A DNA stretch of 64,000 nucleotides from Nibrella viscosa (GTDB lineage: Bacteria > Bacteroidota > Bacteroidia > Cytophagales > Spirosomataceae), in the NCBI RefSeq assembly GCF_039541875.1, contig NZ_BAABHB010000005.1, positions 1-64,000 on the forward strand, read 5' to 3'. Below the pieces are notes generated by a model. It saw only the letters and a list, made by a program, of their open reading frames with translations. It was not told the origin of the DNA and searched no databases. The position numbers and the translations under genes are program-made. Below are positions 14,514-23,491 of the stretch, piece by piece. The first letter of the stretch is position 1; each line of letters starts with the position of its first letter.

Positions 14514-14951
14514 ATGTCAGCAATCAATCTGTTTACGGCGGAGCAACAGCAGCGCATTATTGCGGCTATCCAAAAGGCCGAACTGGCTACTTCGGGCGAA
14601 ATTCGGGTGCATATTGAAAAGAAATGTTCCGGCGATAACCCGATGGAAAGGGCCATTGAAATCTTTGGTAACTTAGGGATGCACCAGACGGCGGAACATA
14701 ATGGCGTTTTATTTTACCTCGCCACCGAAGACCGTAAGTTTGCTGTTATCGGCGACAAAGGCATTAACGAACGGGTACCGGCTGGGTTTTGGGACAGCAC
14801 CAAAGAACTGCTGCGTACGCACTTTGCCGCCGGCAATCATACTGAAGGGTTGTGCCAGGGCATTGCCGAAGCCGGCCGGCAACTGAAGCAATTCTTTCCG
14901 CGCGCCCACGACGATACCAACGAGCTATCCGACGAAATATCGTTTAAATGA
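14514..14951 (+). CDS. TPM-domain protein, soluble
   Basis: A 145-residue protein consisting almost entirely of a TPM (TLP18.3/Psb32/MOLO-1) domain: FTAEQQQRIIAAIQKAE, SGEIRVHI, NGVLFYLATEDRKFAVIGDKGI and FAAGNHTEGL. No signal peptide or membrane segment is seen, in contrast to the next gene. Some TPM proteins have phosphatase activity, others act as scaffolds. Its stop overlaps the next start (ATGA), so the two TPM genes are translationally coupled. Confidence 0.85.
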   Translation: MSAINLFTAEQQQRIIAAIQKAELATSGEIRVHIEKKCSGDNPMERAIEIFGNLGMHQTAEHNGVLFYLATEDRKFAVIGDKGINERVPAGFWDSTKELLRTHFAAGNHTEGLCQGIAEAGRQLKQFFPRAHDDTNELSDEISFK

Positions 14952-15751
14952 CCCACCTCCGAGTAACATCCACTACCCACCGTTGGCTTTCAACCCTGCT
15001 GCTTTTTCTGGTTTCACTGGCAGTTTTCGCGCAGGACAATATCCCCGACCGGCCAAACCCACCCCGGCTGGTCAATGATTTTGTCGGCATTCTGAACCCC
15101 AGCGATCGGGCACAGCTTGAACAGAAGCTCCGCGCTTACAACGATTCTACCTCTACGCAGATAGCTATCGTTATTGTCCAGACTACTGAGCCTTACCCCA
15201 TCGGCGACTATGCCTTTCAGATAGGCCGCAAGTGGGGTGTAGGCCAACGGGAAAACAACAATGGCTTAGTGCTCTGCTGGGCAACCGGCACCCGCAAAGT
15301 ATTTATCGCCACTGGTTATGGCCTGGAAGGTGCCATTCCCGACGCTATTGCCAAGCGTATTGTCAGCGATATCATTGTGCCTAATTTCCGGCAGGAGCAG
15401 TATTATCAGGGTTTAGACCAGGCCACTACCGAGATTATCCGCCGGGCCAGTGGCGAATACAAAGCCGATAGGAACCAGAATGAAGATAGTGGCGGTGGCA
15501 GTGCTCTCTTTGTTGTGATCTTTGTTTTCTTCATCATCATGTTCATCATCAGCCGGCGCAACCGTGGGGGGGGGGGCGGTTTTGGCGGACGGCGTCGGGG
15601 TGGTGGCTGGTTCTTTCCGTATACAACCTATTCCGGCTGGGGCAGCTCATCTGGGAATTGGGGGGGCGGAGGAGGTTTTGGCGGTGGTGGCGGCTTTGGC
15701 GGCTTCGGGGGCGGCAGCTTCGGGGGCGGTGGTGCCGGAGGGAGTTATTGA
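14948..15751 (+). CDS. TPM-domain membrane protein with Gly-rich tail (YgcG-like)
   Basis: A 267-residue protein: signal peptide (about 1-30, WLSTLLLFLVSLAVFAQ), TPM domain (about 35-180; LVNDFVGILNPSDRAQLEQK, STQIAIVIV, KVFIATGYGLEGAIPD), one transmembrane helix (FVVIFVFFIIMFII, about 185-200) and a Gly/Phe/Ser-rich C-terminal tail. This is the usual YgcG layout, with the TPM domain outside the cytoplasm. It is paired with LemA and a soluble TPM protein, suggesting a shared but undefined envelope role. Confidence 0.9.
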   Translation: MTHLRVTSTTHRWLSTLLLFLVSLAVFAQDNIPDRPNPPRLVNDFVGILNPSDRAQLEQKLRAYNDSTSTQIAIVIVQTTEPYPIGDYAFQIGRKWGVGQRENNNGLVLCWATGTRKVFIATGYGLEGAIPDAIAKRIVSDIIVPNFRQEQYYQGLDQATTEIIRRASGEYKADRNQNEDSGGGSALFVVIFVFFIIMFIISRRNRGGGGGFGGRRRGGGWFFPYTTYSGWGSSSGNWGGGGGFGGGGGFGGFGGGSFGGGGAGGSY

Positions 15752-15757
15752 TTATTT

Positions 15758-15853
15758 AATGATGAATGCATAATGATGAATGGTGGCTTCATAGCAGCAG
15801 CAGCGTAAGGACGCGTCAGCCCATTCATCGTTCATCATTATACATTCATCATT
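15758..15853. repeat. Heptad-periodic inverted repeat between convergent genes
   Basis: The left arm (15758-15783) is built of AATGATG AATGCAT type 7-mers. The right arm (15821-15853) is its complement with a small insertion. It can form a long AT-rich hairpin between the second TPM gene and a convergent lipoprotein gene, and may act as the terminator for both. Confidence 0.75.
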
Positions 15854-16419
15854 CATTCAACCACCCTTCCCTCTACCGAAAAAGTATTGCGATCAAAGAA
15901 GGTCAGTTGCTGAAAACCGTCGATGCGGTAATGTCTGAGTTGCCAGTGCTGGCCGGCACCGGCATCACTTTCCAACAGCAAACGACGTTCTGATTGATAC
16001 AGCGGGTTATCGGTTACCAGTAGCGCTTCAATACGGGAGGGTTTACGGTAAAGCGAATCCAGTACAACCGTTAAGGCCTGTACAGGCAGTTTTTCGCCCG
16101 CTTTTAGCCGGTATTGCCACGTAAGGGGGTTCGGTTGATTAATTATATAACTGTTGCGGTAGGCTGGTTTATTGATATCGGCCTGCAGAAAAAGCTCCAG
16201 TTCTCGTCCCCAGTTAATATCATTCACCTGTTTCTGGTTTACCTCACCTTCAACCAATAGCCGCTTCATGACCGTCGGCTTCTGCTGCGCCAATGTATCA
16301 ATCTGGCGCTGAATATAGCCGGCTACATCGAAGTAGCGGTTCGTTTGCGATTGTTTGGCGGGATTGTCACAGGATGTCAGAAATCCGAAAATGCTAAATA
16401 GGACAAAAGCTTGCTTCAT
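15853..16419 (-). CDS. Lipoprotein of unknown function
   Basis: A 188-residue protein with a lipoprotein signal (MKQAFVLFSIFGFLTSC, acylated Cys17) followed by a polar domain without recognised motifs. Blocks such as VMKRLLVEGEVNQKQVNDINWGR and DSLYRKPSRIEALLVTDNPL suggest a soluble mixed alpha/beta domain. It lies downstream of gpmI but beyond that gene's terminator, so it is probably transcribed separately. No function can be assigned. Confidence 0.7.
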   Translation of the reverse strand: MKQAFVLFSIFGFLTSCDNPAKQSQTNRYFDVAGYIQRQIDTLAQQKPTVMKRLLVEGEVNQKQVNDINWGRELELFLQADINKPAYRNSYIINQPNPLTWQYRLKAGEKLPVQALTVVLDSLYRKPSRIEALLVTDNPLYQSERRLLLESDAGAGQHWQLRHYRIDGFQQLTFFDRNTFSVEGRVVE

Positions 16420-16424
16420 AATCT

Positions 16425-16458
16425 AAAAAAGCACCCTCCGCTGGTAAACGGAGGGTGC
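16425..16458 (-). terminator. Terminator of gpmI
   Basis: Perfect 10-bp stem, GCACCCTCCG (16431-16440) with CGGAGGGTGC (16449-16458), followed on the minus strand by six T. Confidence 0.9.
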
Positions 16459-16510
16459 GTTACAAAAGTGAACAGCACTGATGTGCCAACACTAATTTTC
16501 AGCAATGAGT

Positions 16511-18043
16511 TTACTGATCGGCCAGAATCAGGTTATCGCCGGTCATCTCCACTGGCTTTTCAATACCCATCAGGTACAGAATGGTTGGGGCAATATCGGC
16601 TAACTTACCGTCCTGCAAACGCGGATGGTACTCGTTATCCACCAGAATGCAGGGCACCAGGTTGGTAGTATGGGCCGTGTTTGGCGTGCCGTCTTCGTTA
16701 ATCATGTAATCGGCGTTACCATGGTCGGCAATGATAATGGAGGTATAACCATGCTCCAGCGCCGTAGTCACCACTTCGTTCGCACAACTGTCAACGGCTT
16801 CGGCAGCGGCTACGGCAGCTTCAAACACGCCGGTATGGCCAACCATATCCGTGTTGGCAAAGTTCAGACAGATAAAATCCGGCTCCTCGCTCTGTAGTTC
16901 TTTTACGATAGCATCGCGAATGTCGTAGGCGCTCATCTCCGGCTTCTGGTCGTAGGTAGCCACTTTGGGCGAAGGACATAAAATTCGCTTTTCGCCCTCA
17001 AAAACGGTTTCCCGACCGCCCGAGAAGAAGAACGTAACGTGCGGGTATTTCTCGGTTTCGGCAATCCGGATTTGCTTCCGACTGGCTGCTGATACTACTT
17101 CGCCCAGTGTATTCTGTAGGTTATCCTTGTCAAATATGACTTTTACGCCTACAAACTCATTATCGTAGTTTGTCAGGGTTACGTAATACAGGTTTAGCTT
17201 GTGCATGTCCTGCTCCGGAAAATCCCGCTGCGTCAGCGCCTGCGTAATTTCGCGGCCCCGGTCGGTCCGGAAATTAAAGCAGATCACCACATCACCCGGC
17301 TGGATAGTAGCCACGGGTGAGCCATCCGCTTTTACGGCAATGATGGGTTTAATGAATTCGTCTGTTGCGCCTTTATCATACGATTCTTCAACGGCCGCTA
17401 AAGGATTCTGCGTATGCACCCCAACCGCATTAACCATAGCATCGTAAGCCAGTTTTACGCGCTCCCAGCGGTTATCCCGGTCCATGGCGTAATAGCGGCC
17501 AATGATGCTGGCCAACTGCCCTGTACTCGATGCCATATGCTGCTGGAGTTCTGTCAGGAAACCGATGCCACTGCGGGGGTCCGTATCCCGGCCGTCGGTA
17601 AACGCATGGACATAGACGTCGGTTAAGCCTTGACTGGCAGCAATTGAACACAGCCCTTTCAGGTGATTGATATGCGAGTGTACGCCACCATCCGACACCA
17701 GACCGATAAAATGCACGGACTTACCGTTCTGTTTCGCATAGCTCAGTGCATCCACCAGTGTAGGTTCGTTGTCTAGGGTATGCTCTTCTACCGCTTTGTT
17801 GATCTTCACCAGATCCTGGTACACAATCCGGCCGGCACCCAGGTTCATGTGGCCCACTTCAGAGTTGCCCATCTGCCCTTCCGGCAGGCCCACAAACAGG
17901 CCGGAAGCCTGCAGCCGGCTATGCGGATACTGAAGCAGCAGCGAATCGTAAAAAGGGGTGTTGGCCTTATCAATGGCCGAAACATCGGGCTTCTGGGCGA
18001 TGCCCCAGCCGTCGAGAATAATCAGAATAACTTTCTTGTTCAT
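16511..18043 (-). CDS. gpmI: 2,3-bisphosphoglycerate-independent phosphoglycerate mutase
   Basis: Interconverts 3- and 2-phosphoglycerate in glycolysis using two Mn ions and a phosphoserine intermediate. The 510-residue length is typical. N-terminal IILDGWG, the catalytic serine in QMGNSEVGHMNLGAGR, the FTDGRDTDPRSG block and C-terminal IADHGNADYMI with TAHTTNLVP (metal ligands) are all present. Enolase, the next glycolytic enzyme, is nearby at 19090-20367 on the same strand, with a phosphatase and a division gene between them. The strong terminator downstream ends the unit. Confidence 0.97.
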   Translation of the reverse strand: MNKKVILIILDGWGIAQKPDVSAIDKANTPFYDSLLLQYPHSRLQASGLFVGLPEGQMGNSEVGHMNLGAGRIVYQDLVKINKAVEEHTLDNEPTLVDALSYAKQNGKSVHFIGLVSDGGVHSHINHLKGLCSIAASQGLTDVYVHAFTDGRDTDPRSGIGFLTELQQHMASSTGQLASIIGRYYAMDRDNRWERVKLAYDAMVNAVGVHTQNPLAAVEESYDKGATDEFIKPIIAVKADGSPVATIQPGDVVICFNFRTDRGREITQALTQRDFPEQDMHKLNLYYVTLTNYDNEFVGVKVIFDKDNLQNTLGEVVSAASRKQIRIAETEKYPHVTFFFSGGRETVFEGEKRILCPSPKVATYDQKPEMSAYDIRDAIVKELQSEEPDFICLNFANTDMVGHTGVFEAAVAAAEAVDSCANEVVTTALEHGYTSIIIADHGNADYMINEDGTPNTAHTTNLVPCILVDNEYHPRLQDGKLADIAPTILYLMGIEKPVEMTGDNLILADQ

Positions 18044-18118
18044 AGTCTCATCAAGTAAGCAAGGGCCTGTTTATCAGCAGCTTTCTTATAGAATCAGGCG
18101 ATACCATAATCGGGTTAT

Positions 18119-18652
18119 TTACTTTCGAACCGATGTTGACGCAGAGGGAGAATCATTGGCAGGAATCAGCTCGTGCCGCTCGATGAGGTACGTTAAAAAC
18201 TGGAGACAACAGCGATGCACAATCTGATAGACCTGCTCAAATACTTCAGCATCTTCGTAATAAGGGTCCGGCACGCTGGGCTCGTCGTTTACGACCGGAT
18301 CAAATTCACGCAGCAGAAACGTATTTTCGTCGCTGTACAGACCCAGGCTCCGATGGCTGAGGTTCTGGATAGCCTCAAAATTAGCCTCGTCCATAGCCAC
18401 CAGATAATCAAACTGAGCCAGGTCCTCGCCGGTCATGCGCCGGGCGCGGTGGGTCAGGGTGAGACCGTGTTCCAGTGCGTTTTCGCGAGTGCGCCTGTCC
18501 GGCAGATCACCAATATGATACGAGGAGGTACCGGCCGAATCGCACGTAATCTGACTGCTTAATCCGTGTTCCTCCACCAGCATCCGGAAGACCCCCTCTG
18601 CCACGGGCGATCGGCAGATATTTCCGAGGCAGACAAAGAGAACGCTTATCAT
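18119..18652 (-). CDS. Low-molecular-weight protein tyrosine phosphatase
   Basis: A 177-residue enzyme with the N-terminal P-loop C8-LGNICR-S15 (Cx5R) and the general acid Asp in VPDPYYED, both as expected for LMW-PTPs. The internal AGTSSYHIGDLPDRRT block supports the assignment. It is somewhat longer than typical (about 155) because of a C-terminal tail. Targets are unknown; some Bacteroidota homologues act in polysaccharide regulation, but no such genes are near. Confidence 0.92.
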   Translation of the reverse strand: MISVLFVCLGNICRSPVAEGVFRMLVEEHGLSSQITCDSAGTSSYHIGDLPDRRTRENALEHGLTLTHRARRMTGEDLAQFDYLVAMDEANFEAIQNLSHRSLGLYSDENTFLLREFDPVVNDEPSVPDPYYEDAEVFEQVYQIVHRCCLQFLTYLIERHELIPANDSPSASTSVRK

Positions 18653-18679
18653 AGCAGTGAGCAGTTGGCAGTAAACAGG
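18653..18679. repeat. Heptad-periodic half element
   Basis: AGCAGTG AGCAGTT and two further CAGT-type 7-mers lie between the phosphatase start and the DivIC-like gene. A complementary arm is not clear. Confidence 0.45.
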
Positions 18680-18703
18680 TTATATCAGGCAGTGGCCCAG
18701 GCA

Positions 18704-19015
18704 CTACTTCTCAATGGGTTCGTTGTTTTCGTCAACGATCACGTAAACCGTTTCGGTTGATTTTTTCATGAGATACTTCTCACGGGCAAATTTCTCCAGA
18801 CGACGGTTATTCCCCAGGATTTCTTTCCGCTGCGCTTTTACCTCCTCAATCTTTTGCTCGTAATAGGCTCGTTCACTTTCCAGCTCACGCAGCTTGAGCC
18901 AATGGCGCGTTTGTGACACCAGGTCGTTTGCATCAAAAAACAAAACCCAGACCAGCAGCCCTAACCCTGAGGCTACATAGAAGTTCTTACCGAAACGAAG
19001 AATCCGCTGCCACAT
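18704..19015 (-). CDS. FtsB/DivIC-like septum formation initiator
   Basis: A 103-residue bitopic protein: short cytoplasmic start (MWQRILRFGKNF), one transmembrane helix (VASGLGLLVWVLFF, about 15-30) and a coiled coil (RELESERAYYEQKIEEVKAQ, about 45-75) followed by EKFAREKYLMKK, the FtsB/DivIC family end. Such proteins link FtsL and FtsQ/DivIB in the divisome. The reading frame extends upstream to 19057, but those codons lie in the heptad repeat, so the ATG at 19013-19015 is preferred. It is immediately downstream of eno, as ftsB is in E. coli. Confidence 0.87.
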   Translation of the reverse strand: MWQRILRFGKNFYVASGLGLLVWVLFFDANDLVSQTRHWLKLRELESERAYYEQKIEEVKAQRKEILGNNRRLEKFAREKYLMKKSTETVYVIVDENNEPIEK

Positions 19016-19020
19016 GGTTA

Positions 19021-19088
19021 GTTTGAGGTTTGTAGGTTGAGGTTTGAAGTTGAGCATATAACTTCAAACCTCAGACTACAGACTAAAC
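19021..19088. repeat. Heptad-periodic inverted repeat between eno and the DivIC-like gene
   Basis: The left arm (19021-19051) consists of GTTTGAG GTTTGTA type 7-mers; the right arm (19060-19088) is its complement. The innermost 13 bp (GAGGTTTGAAGTT) pair perfectly around an 8-nt loop. Confidence 0.8.
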
Positions 19089-19089
19089 A

Positions 19090-20367
19090 TTAAAACTTCT
19101 TACCGGGGAAGTAGGCCATTTCGCCTAATTCTTCCTCAATACGGAGCAATTGGTTGTATTTCGCCATCCGGTCGGAACGGGACGCCGAACCGGTTTTGAT
19201 CTGACCGGTATTCAGGGCTACCGCCAGGTCGGCAATGGTAGCATCTTCGGTCTCACCCGAACGGTGCGACATAATGTTTTTGTACGAGTTCCGCTTTGCC
19301 AGGTTTACGGTGTCGATGGTTTCCGTCAGCGAGCCAATCTGGTTTACCTTCACCAGAATAGCGTTGGCGATATTATCATCAATACCCTGTTGCAGGCGGG
19401 TTACGTTGGTTACAAACAAGTCGTCACCAACCAGTTGAATTTTGTTCCGGAGCAGATCGGTCATTTCTTTCCAGCCAGCCCAGTCATCCTCGCCCATCCC
19501 ATCTTCAATTGAGATGATGGGATATTTATCGCACCACTCTTTCCAGTAGCCGGCCATCTGCGACGAGGTCAGCTTATCACCAGTCGACTTCTTGAAGTGG
19601 TACTGACCGGCTTCGGCATCGTAGAATTCAGACGCAGCGGCATCCATCGCGATAAAGATGTCTTCACCGGGCCGGTAACCTGCCTTCTCAATGGCCTGCA
19701 ACACGACCTGGATGGCCTCTTCGTTTGACTGAATATTCGGCGCAAAACCACCTTCATCGCCAACGTTCGTAGAGAGCCCTTTCGACTTCAACACTTTTTT
19801 CAGGGTGTGGAATACTTCCGTTCCCATCCGCAGCGATTCCGAAAAGCTCGTTGCGCTCACCGGCATCACCATAAACTCCTGGAAATCGATAGAATTGTCC
19901 GCGTGGCTACCACCGTTCAGAATGTTCATCATCGGTACGGGCAGTGTATTGGCATTCACACCACCGACGTAGCGGTACAACGGCAGCCCCGCTTCCTGAG
20001 CAGCGGCTTTGGCCACTGCCATCGATACACCCAGAATGGCGTTTGCGCCCAAATGACCTTTGTTTGAAGTACCATCCAACTCCAGCATAATCCGGTCAAT
20101 CACCCCCTGCTCGAATACTGAAAGCCCAACCAGTTCGGGAAAGATTAACTCGTTTACGTTTGATACTGCTTTCAATACGCCTTTACCAACGTATACTTTG
20201 TCGTCGTTATCGCGCAGCTCAACAGCCTCGTGGGTTCCCGTCGAAGCACCGGATGGTACAGCCGCCCGGCCCAGAAAGCCGTGCTCGGTACGTACATCAA
20301 CTTCAACGGTAGGATTGCCTCTTGAATCCAGAATCTGTCGGGCATGAATGCTTTGAATGGTACTCAT
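19090..20367 (-). CDS. eno: Enolase
   Basis: Dehydrates 2-phosphoglycerate to phosphoenolpyruvate. The 425-residue protein has the N-terminal RGNPTVEVDV, the catalytic-lid SGASTGTHEAVELRD, metal ligands around IAMDAAASEFY, SIEDGMGEDDW and VGDDLFVTN, and the signature SHRSGETEDATIADLAVAL. All catalytic residues are as expected. It is transcribed with the DivIC-like gene downstream, separated by a heptad inverted repeat; carA lies upstream across a 109-bp gap. Confidence 0.98.
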   Translation of the reverse strand: MSTIQSIHARQILDSRGNPTVEVDVRTEHGFLGRAAVPSGASTGTHEAVELRDNDDKVYVGKGVLKAVSNVNELIFPELVGLSVFEQGVIDRIMLELDGTSNKGHLGANAILGVSMAVAKAAAQEAGLPLYRYVGGVNANTLPVPMMNILNGGSHADNSIDFQEFMVMPVSATSFSESLRMGTEVFHTLKKVLKSKGLSTNVGDEGGFAPNIQSNEEAIQVVLQAIEKAGYRPGEDIFIAMDAAASEFYDAEAGQYHFKKSTGDKLTSSQMAGYWKEWCDKYPIISIEDGMGEDDWAGWKEMTDLLRNKIQLVGDDLFVTNVTRLQQGIDDNIANAILVKVNQIGSLTETIDTVNLAKRNSYKNIMSHRSGETEDATIADLAVALNTGQIKTGSASRSDRMAKYNQLLRIEEELGEMAYFPGKKF

Positions 20368-20476
20368 TGCGTCTATGGAGGGGGTTAACTATACTAAAAA
20401 TAATGGTTGCCTTTTGCTTCTATAGAAGCAGCATATGGTATGTACGGGCACAAAGTAACAAAATCCCAGTTACTTT

Positions 20477-21580
20477 TTAGGCCTGCTTAATTAACTTAAT
20501 GAACTCATCAAACAGGTAGTGCGAATCGTGCGGACCCGGCGAAGCCTCAGGATGGTACTGCACCGAAAAAGCCGGTTTATCCTTCCGTCGAATACCTTCA
20601 ATGGTTTTGTCGTTCAGGTTCAGGTGTGTCACCTCAACCTTACCGTGGTCCTGCAACTCGTCGGCTCTCACCGCAAAACCATGGTTCTGCGACGTTACTT
20701 CGCACCGGCCGGTAATCAGGTTCTTTACCGGGTGATTCAGACCACGGTGGCCGTTGTGCATTTTGTAAGTTGAGATACCACTGGCAAGCGATAAAATCTG
20801 GTGACCCAGGCAAATACCAAACAAGGGTTTATCGGTATCCAGCGCCTGCTTCACCGTCTCTACGGCATAAGGCATAGCCGCCGGGTCGCCAGGGCCGTTG
20901 GAGATAAAGAACCCATCCGGATTCCAGGCTGCCAGCTCAGCAAACGAGGTCTTGGCCGGAAATACGCTGCAATATACACCCCGATTAGCCAGATTGGTCA
21001 GAATGCTCTTCTTAATGCCTAAATCAAGCACCGCTACTCTAAACCGGGCATCTTCGCTACCTACCTCATAGGTGTTTCGGGTAGAGACTGTCGACGATAG
21101 CTCCAATCCTTCCATATCGGGGACGTTGTTTAGCTCCAGCAGCAGTGCCTCCGGGTCCAGGATTTCAGATGAGATTATGCAGTTCATAACGCCCTTATCC
21201 CGAATATGGCGTACCAGTTCCCGCGTATCTACTCCGTGAATACCGACAATATTTGCCTTCTCAAAATACTCCTGTAAGGAGCTATCAGCCGTATGGCGGG
21301 AGTGAATGGGCGAGAAATAGTTACAAACCATACCCATGATCTTCACGCCGTCCGACTCCTCTTCTGAATGAAGTTGCACCCCGTAATTACCGATATGCGA
21401 AGTCGTATTGACAATTACCTGCCCGTAATACGAAGGGTCCGTATAAATTTCCTGATACCCTGTCATGCCGGTGTTAAAGCAGATTTCTCCGCCAGCCGTA
21501 CCTATTTTTCCCAGTGCCAAGCCTTTAAAAACTGCACCATCCTGCAAGACCAGCAATGCCTCCCGCTGTGTTAGGTTCAT
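20477..21580 (-). CDS. carA: Carbamoyl-phosphate synthase small (glutaminase) subunit
   Basis: Hydrolyses glutamine and passes ammonia to CarB for carbamoyl phosphate synthesis (pyrimidines, arginine). The 367-residue protein has the CarA N-terminal domain (FNTGMTGYQEIYTDPSY) and a class I glutamine amidotransferase domain with nucleophile Cys in FGICLGHQIL and the His/Glu pair in VQYHPEASPGPHDS. carB is not in the window. It lies directly downstream of rplQ, beyond that gene's terminator, an order seen in many Bacteroidota. Confidence 0.97.
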   Translation of the reverse strand: MNLTQREALLVLQDGAVFKGLALGKIGTAGGEICFNTGMTGYQEIYTDPSYYGQVIVNTTSHIGNYGVQLHSEEESDGVKIMGMVCNYFSPIHSRHTADSSLQEYFEKANIVGIHGVDTRELVRHIRDKGVMNCIISSEILDPEALLLELNNVPDMEGLELSSTVSTRNTYEVGSEDARFRVAVLDLGIKKSILTNLANRGVYCSVFPAKTSFAELAAWNPDGFFISNGPGDPAAMPYAVETVKQALDTDKPLFGICLGHQILSLASGISTYKMHNGHRGLNHPVKNLITGRCEVTSQNHGFAVRADELQDHGKVEVTHLNLNDKTIEGIRRKDKPAFSVQYHPEASPGPHDSHYLFDEFIKLIKQA

Positions 21581-21607
21581 GTGTTGCCCGATGTTTGTTT
21601 AATAGTT

Positions 21608-21641
21608 AAAAAAAAGGGGCTAAACCTTACGGTTAACCCCT
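21608..21641 (-). terminator. Terminator of the ribosomal protein operon (after rplQ)
   Basis: AGGGGCTAAACC (21615-21626) pairs with GGTTAACCCCT (21631-21641) around TTAC with one bulge. On the minus strand eight T follow. Confidence 0.85.
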
Positions 21642-21667
21642 CCTGTATCAATAAGAAAAGAACTTCA

Positions 21668-22339
21668 TTAGCCCTGCTTCGACTCATCGGTTGTATCATC
21701 CGTGTTCGTCGTTTCGTCGGCTGCCGGTGCTTCAGGAGCAGCTTCGGCAGTGGGTTGAGCGTCTGTTGGCGTATCAACTACAGCAGCATCGGCTGCCGCA
21801 GCATCGGCTGCCGCAGGTTCATCGGCTACTACTTCGGCAGCAGGTGCCTCAGCGGCCGGTGTTGCAGCAGCTGCAACAGGAGCAGCCGTTTCGGCACCGC
21901 CTTCGGATGCCTTGCGTCCACCACCCCGACGGCTCCTGCGCGTACGGGTTGCTTTTTCAGGAGCAGCCGTCAGCAGCACTTCGTTGAAGTCGACCAGTTC
22001 CATCAGGCAAGTCTCGGCATTATCACCGGCGCGATTGCCCAGCTTGATAATGCGGGTATAACCACCCGGACGGTCGGCGATTTTATCCGCCACATTCCCA
22101 AAAAGCTCTTTCATCGTCTCTTTATTGTTCAGCGTTCTGAACACAATCCGACGATTCTGGTACGTGTCATCTTTCGCCCGGGTCAGGATCGGTTCTACGT
22201 ATTTACGCAGTTCCTTCGCCTTTGCCAGAGTCGTTTCGATACGCTTGTGCAGGATAAGCGAAGCGGCCATATTCGACAGCATCGCTTCCCGGTGCGAGTG
22301 CGTACGGCTCAGGTGATTATCTTTCTTTCCGTGTCTCAT
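21668..22339 (-). CDS. rplQ: 50S ribosomal protein L17 with long Ala/acidic tail
   Basis: L17 sits near the polypeptide exit tunnel. The first 125 residues are a normal L17 (MRHGKKDNHLSRTHSHREAML, then NRAGDNAETCLMELV). They are followed by about 95 extra residues: a basic linker (TRTRRSRRGGGRK) and a low-complexity tail of Ala, Pro, Glu, Asp and Thr. Typical bacterial L17 stops near 120-130 residues. Such tails occur in other Bacteroidota, so this is not a frameshift. Last gene of the alpha operon, 65 bp after rpoA. Confidence 0.97.
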   Translation of the reverse strand: MRHGKKDNHLSRTHSHREAMLSNMAASLILHKRIETTLAKAKELRKYVEPILTRAKDDTYQNRRIVFRTLNNKETMKELFGNVADKIADRPGGYTRIIKLGNRAGDNAETCLMELVDFNEVLLTAAPEKATRTRRSRRGGGRKASEGGAETAAPVAAAATPAAEAPAAEVVADEPAAADAAAADAAVVDTPTDAQPTAEAAPEAPAADETTNTDDTTDESKQG

Positions 22340-22404
22340 TGTTTGTTAGAATCAGGGCCGGCGCAGCATAGTTTCCCAACCTGCCGCCTAACCAAATCGA
22401 TCAT

Positions 22405-23394
22405 TTAATCCTCTTCCAGTCTGTATTTTGCAACGTCCATGCCGAACGTCAGACCTTTTTCTGCAACAAGTTGCTCAAGCTCCGTCAGCGACTTCTTACC
22501 GAAATTGCGGAACTTCATCATATCCGAGATCTCCAGCCTCACCAGGTCACCCAGCGTCCGCACATCTGCCGACTTCAGGCAGTTGTAGGCCCGTACCGAC
22601 AAATCGAGGTCAGATAAGGGGGTCTTCAGCAGCTTACGCATATGCAGCATCTCCTCATCTACCACATTATCTTCCTCGGGCTTAGCCGTCTCGAAAGTCA
22701 TAGTTTGGTCGGAGAACAGCATGAAATGCTGAATCAGGATGTGAGCCGCACTTTTCAGCGCTTCTTCCGGGTGAATTGAACCATCCGTTTCGATGTCCAG
22801 CAACAAACGCTCATAATCAGTCTTCTGCTCAACCCGCGTATTTTCTACGCTGTAGCGAACATTCTTTATGGGCGTATAGATGGCATCGATAGGAATATGA
22901 CCGAATGGCAACTCGTTGGCACGAGGCTCGTCGGCCGGCACATATCCCCGACCTTTCTCTACAATAATTTCCATTTCCAGTTCACGCGTATCATCCAGGT
23001 GACAGATTTCCAATTCAGGATTCAGTACCTCGAAGGATGCCGAGAACTTTGATATATCCCCCGCCTTCAGTACCGGCGAGTTCTTTATAGTAACCGTAAT
23101 TTTGTTGTCAATCATGTCGGAGATCTTCTTAAAGCGAACCATCTTCAGGTTCAGAATGATTTCCGTTACATCCTCAACAACACCCTCGATTGACGAAAAC
23201 TCGTGCAGCACGCCCGGAAACTTAACGCTTGTGATCGCGTAGCCTTCCAGCGACGAGAGCAGAATCCGACGGAGTGCATTACCAATCGTTACACCGTAAC
23301 CCTTTTCGAGAGGCTTAAACTCAAATAACCCGTGAAAATCGTCGGATTTTTCCATGACGACTTTATCGGGCATTTGGAAAGCTAATATTGACAT
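22405..23394 (-). CDS. rpoA: RNA polymerase alpha subunit
   Basis: Nucleates RNA polymerase assembly and contacts activators and UP elements. The 329-residue protein has alpha-NTD (GYGVTIGNALRRILLSSLEG, dimerisation and beta contact) and alpha-CTD (LDLSVRAYNCLKSADVRTLGDLV, then NFGKKSLTELEQLV, the two helix-hairpin-helix segments). It lies between rpsD and rplQ. The 97-bp gap to rpsD contains an 8-bp hairpin. Confidence 0.98.
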   Translation of the reverse strand: MSILAFQMPDKVVMEKSDDFHGLFEFKPLEKGYGVTIGNALRRILLSSLEGYAITSVKFPGVLHEFSSIEGVVEDVTEIILNLKMVRFKKISDMIDNKITVTIKNSPVLKAGDISKFSASFEVLNPELEICHLDDTRELEMEIIVEKGRGYVPADEPRANELPFGHIPIDAIYTPIKNVRYSVENTRVEQKTDYERLLLDIETDGSIHPEEALKSAAHILIQHFMLFSDQTMTFETAKPEEDNVVDEEMLHMRKLLKTPLSDLDLSVRAYNCLKSADVRTLGDLVRLEISDMMKFRNFGKKSLTELEQLVAEKGLTFGMDVAKYRLEED

Positions 23395-23460
23395 ACGTTT
23401 TTGTTTTTACAGCAGTTTTCTGCCAATGGAGTGAATGATCCCAGCAATATGGCATAAAGT

Positions 23461-23484
23461 GGCAGAACCCGATTGAGTTCTGCC
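23461..23484. other. Intra-operon hairpin between rpsD and rpoA
   Basis: GGCAGAAC (23461-23468) pairs with GTTCTGCC (23477-23484). There is no T-run on the minus strand, so it is more likely an mRNA processing or stability element than a terminator. Confidence 0.4.
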
Positions 23485-23491
23485 CCCTGAA

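Noticed and set aside
19016..19057. N-terminal extension of the DivIC-like protein
   Set aside because: The extra codons belong to the heptad inverted repeat and the family normally begins just before the transmembrane helix.
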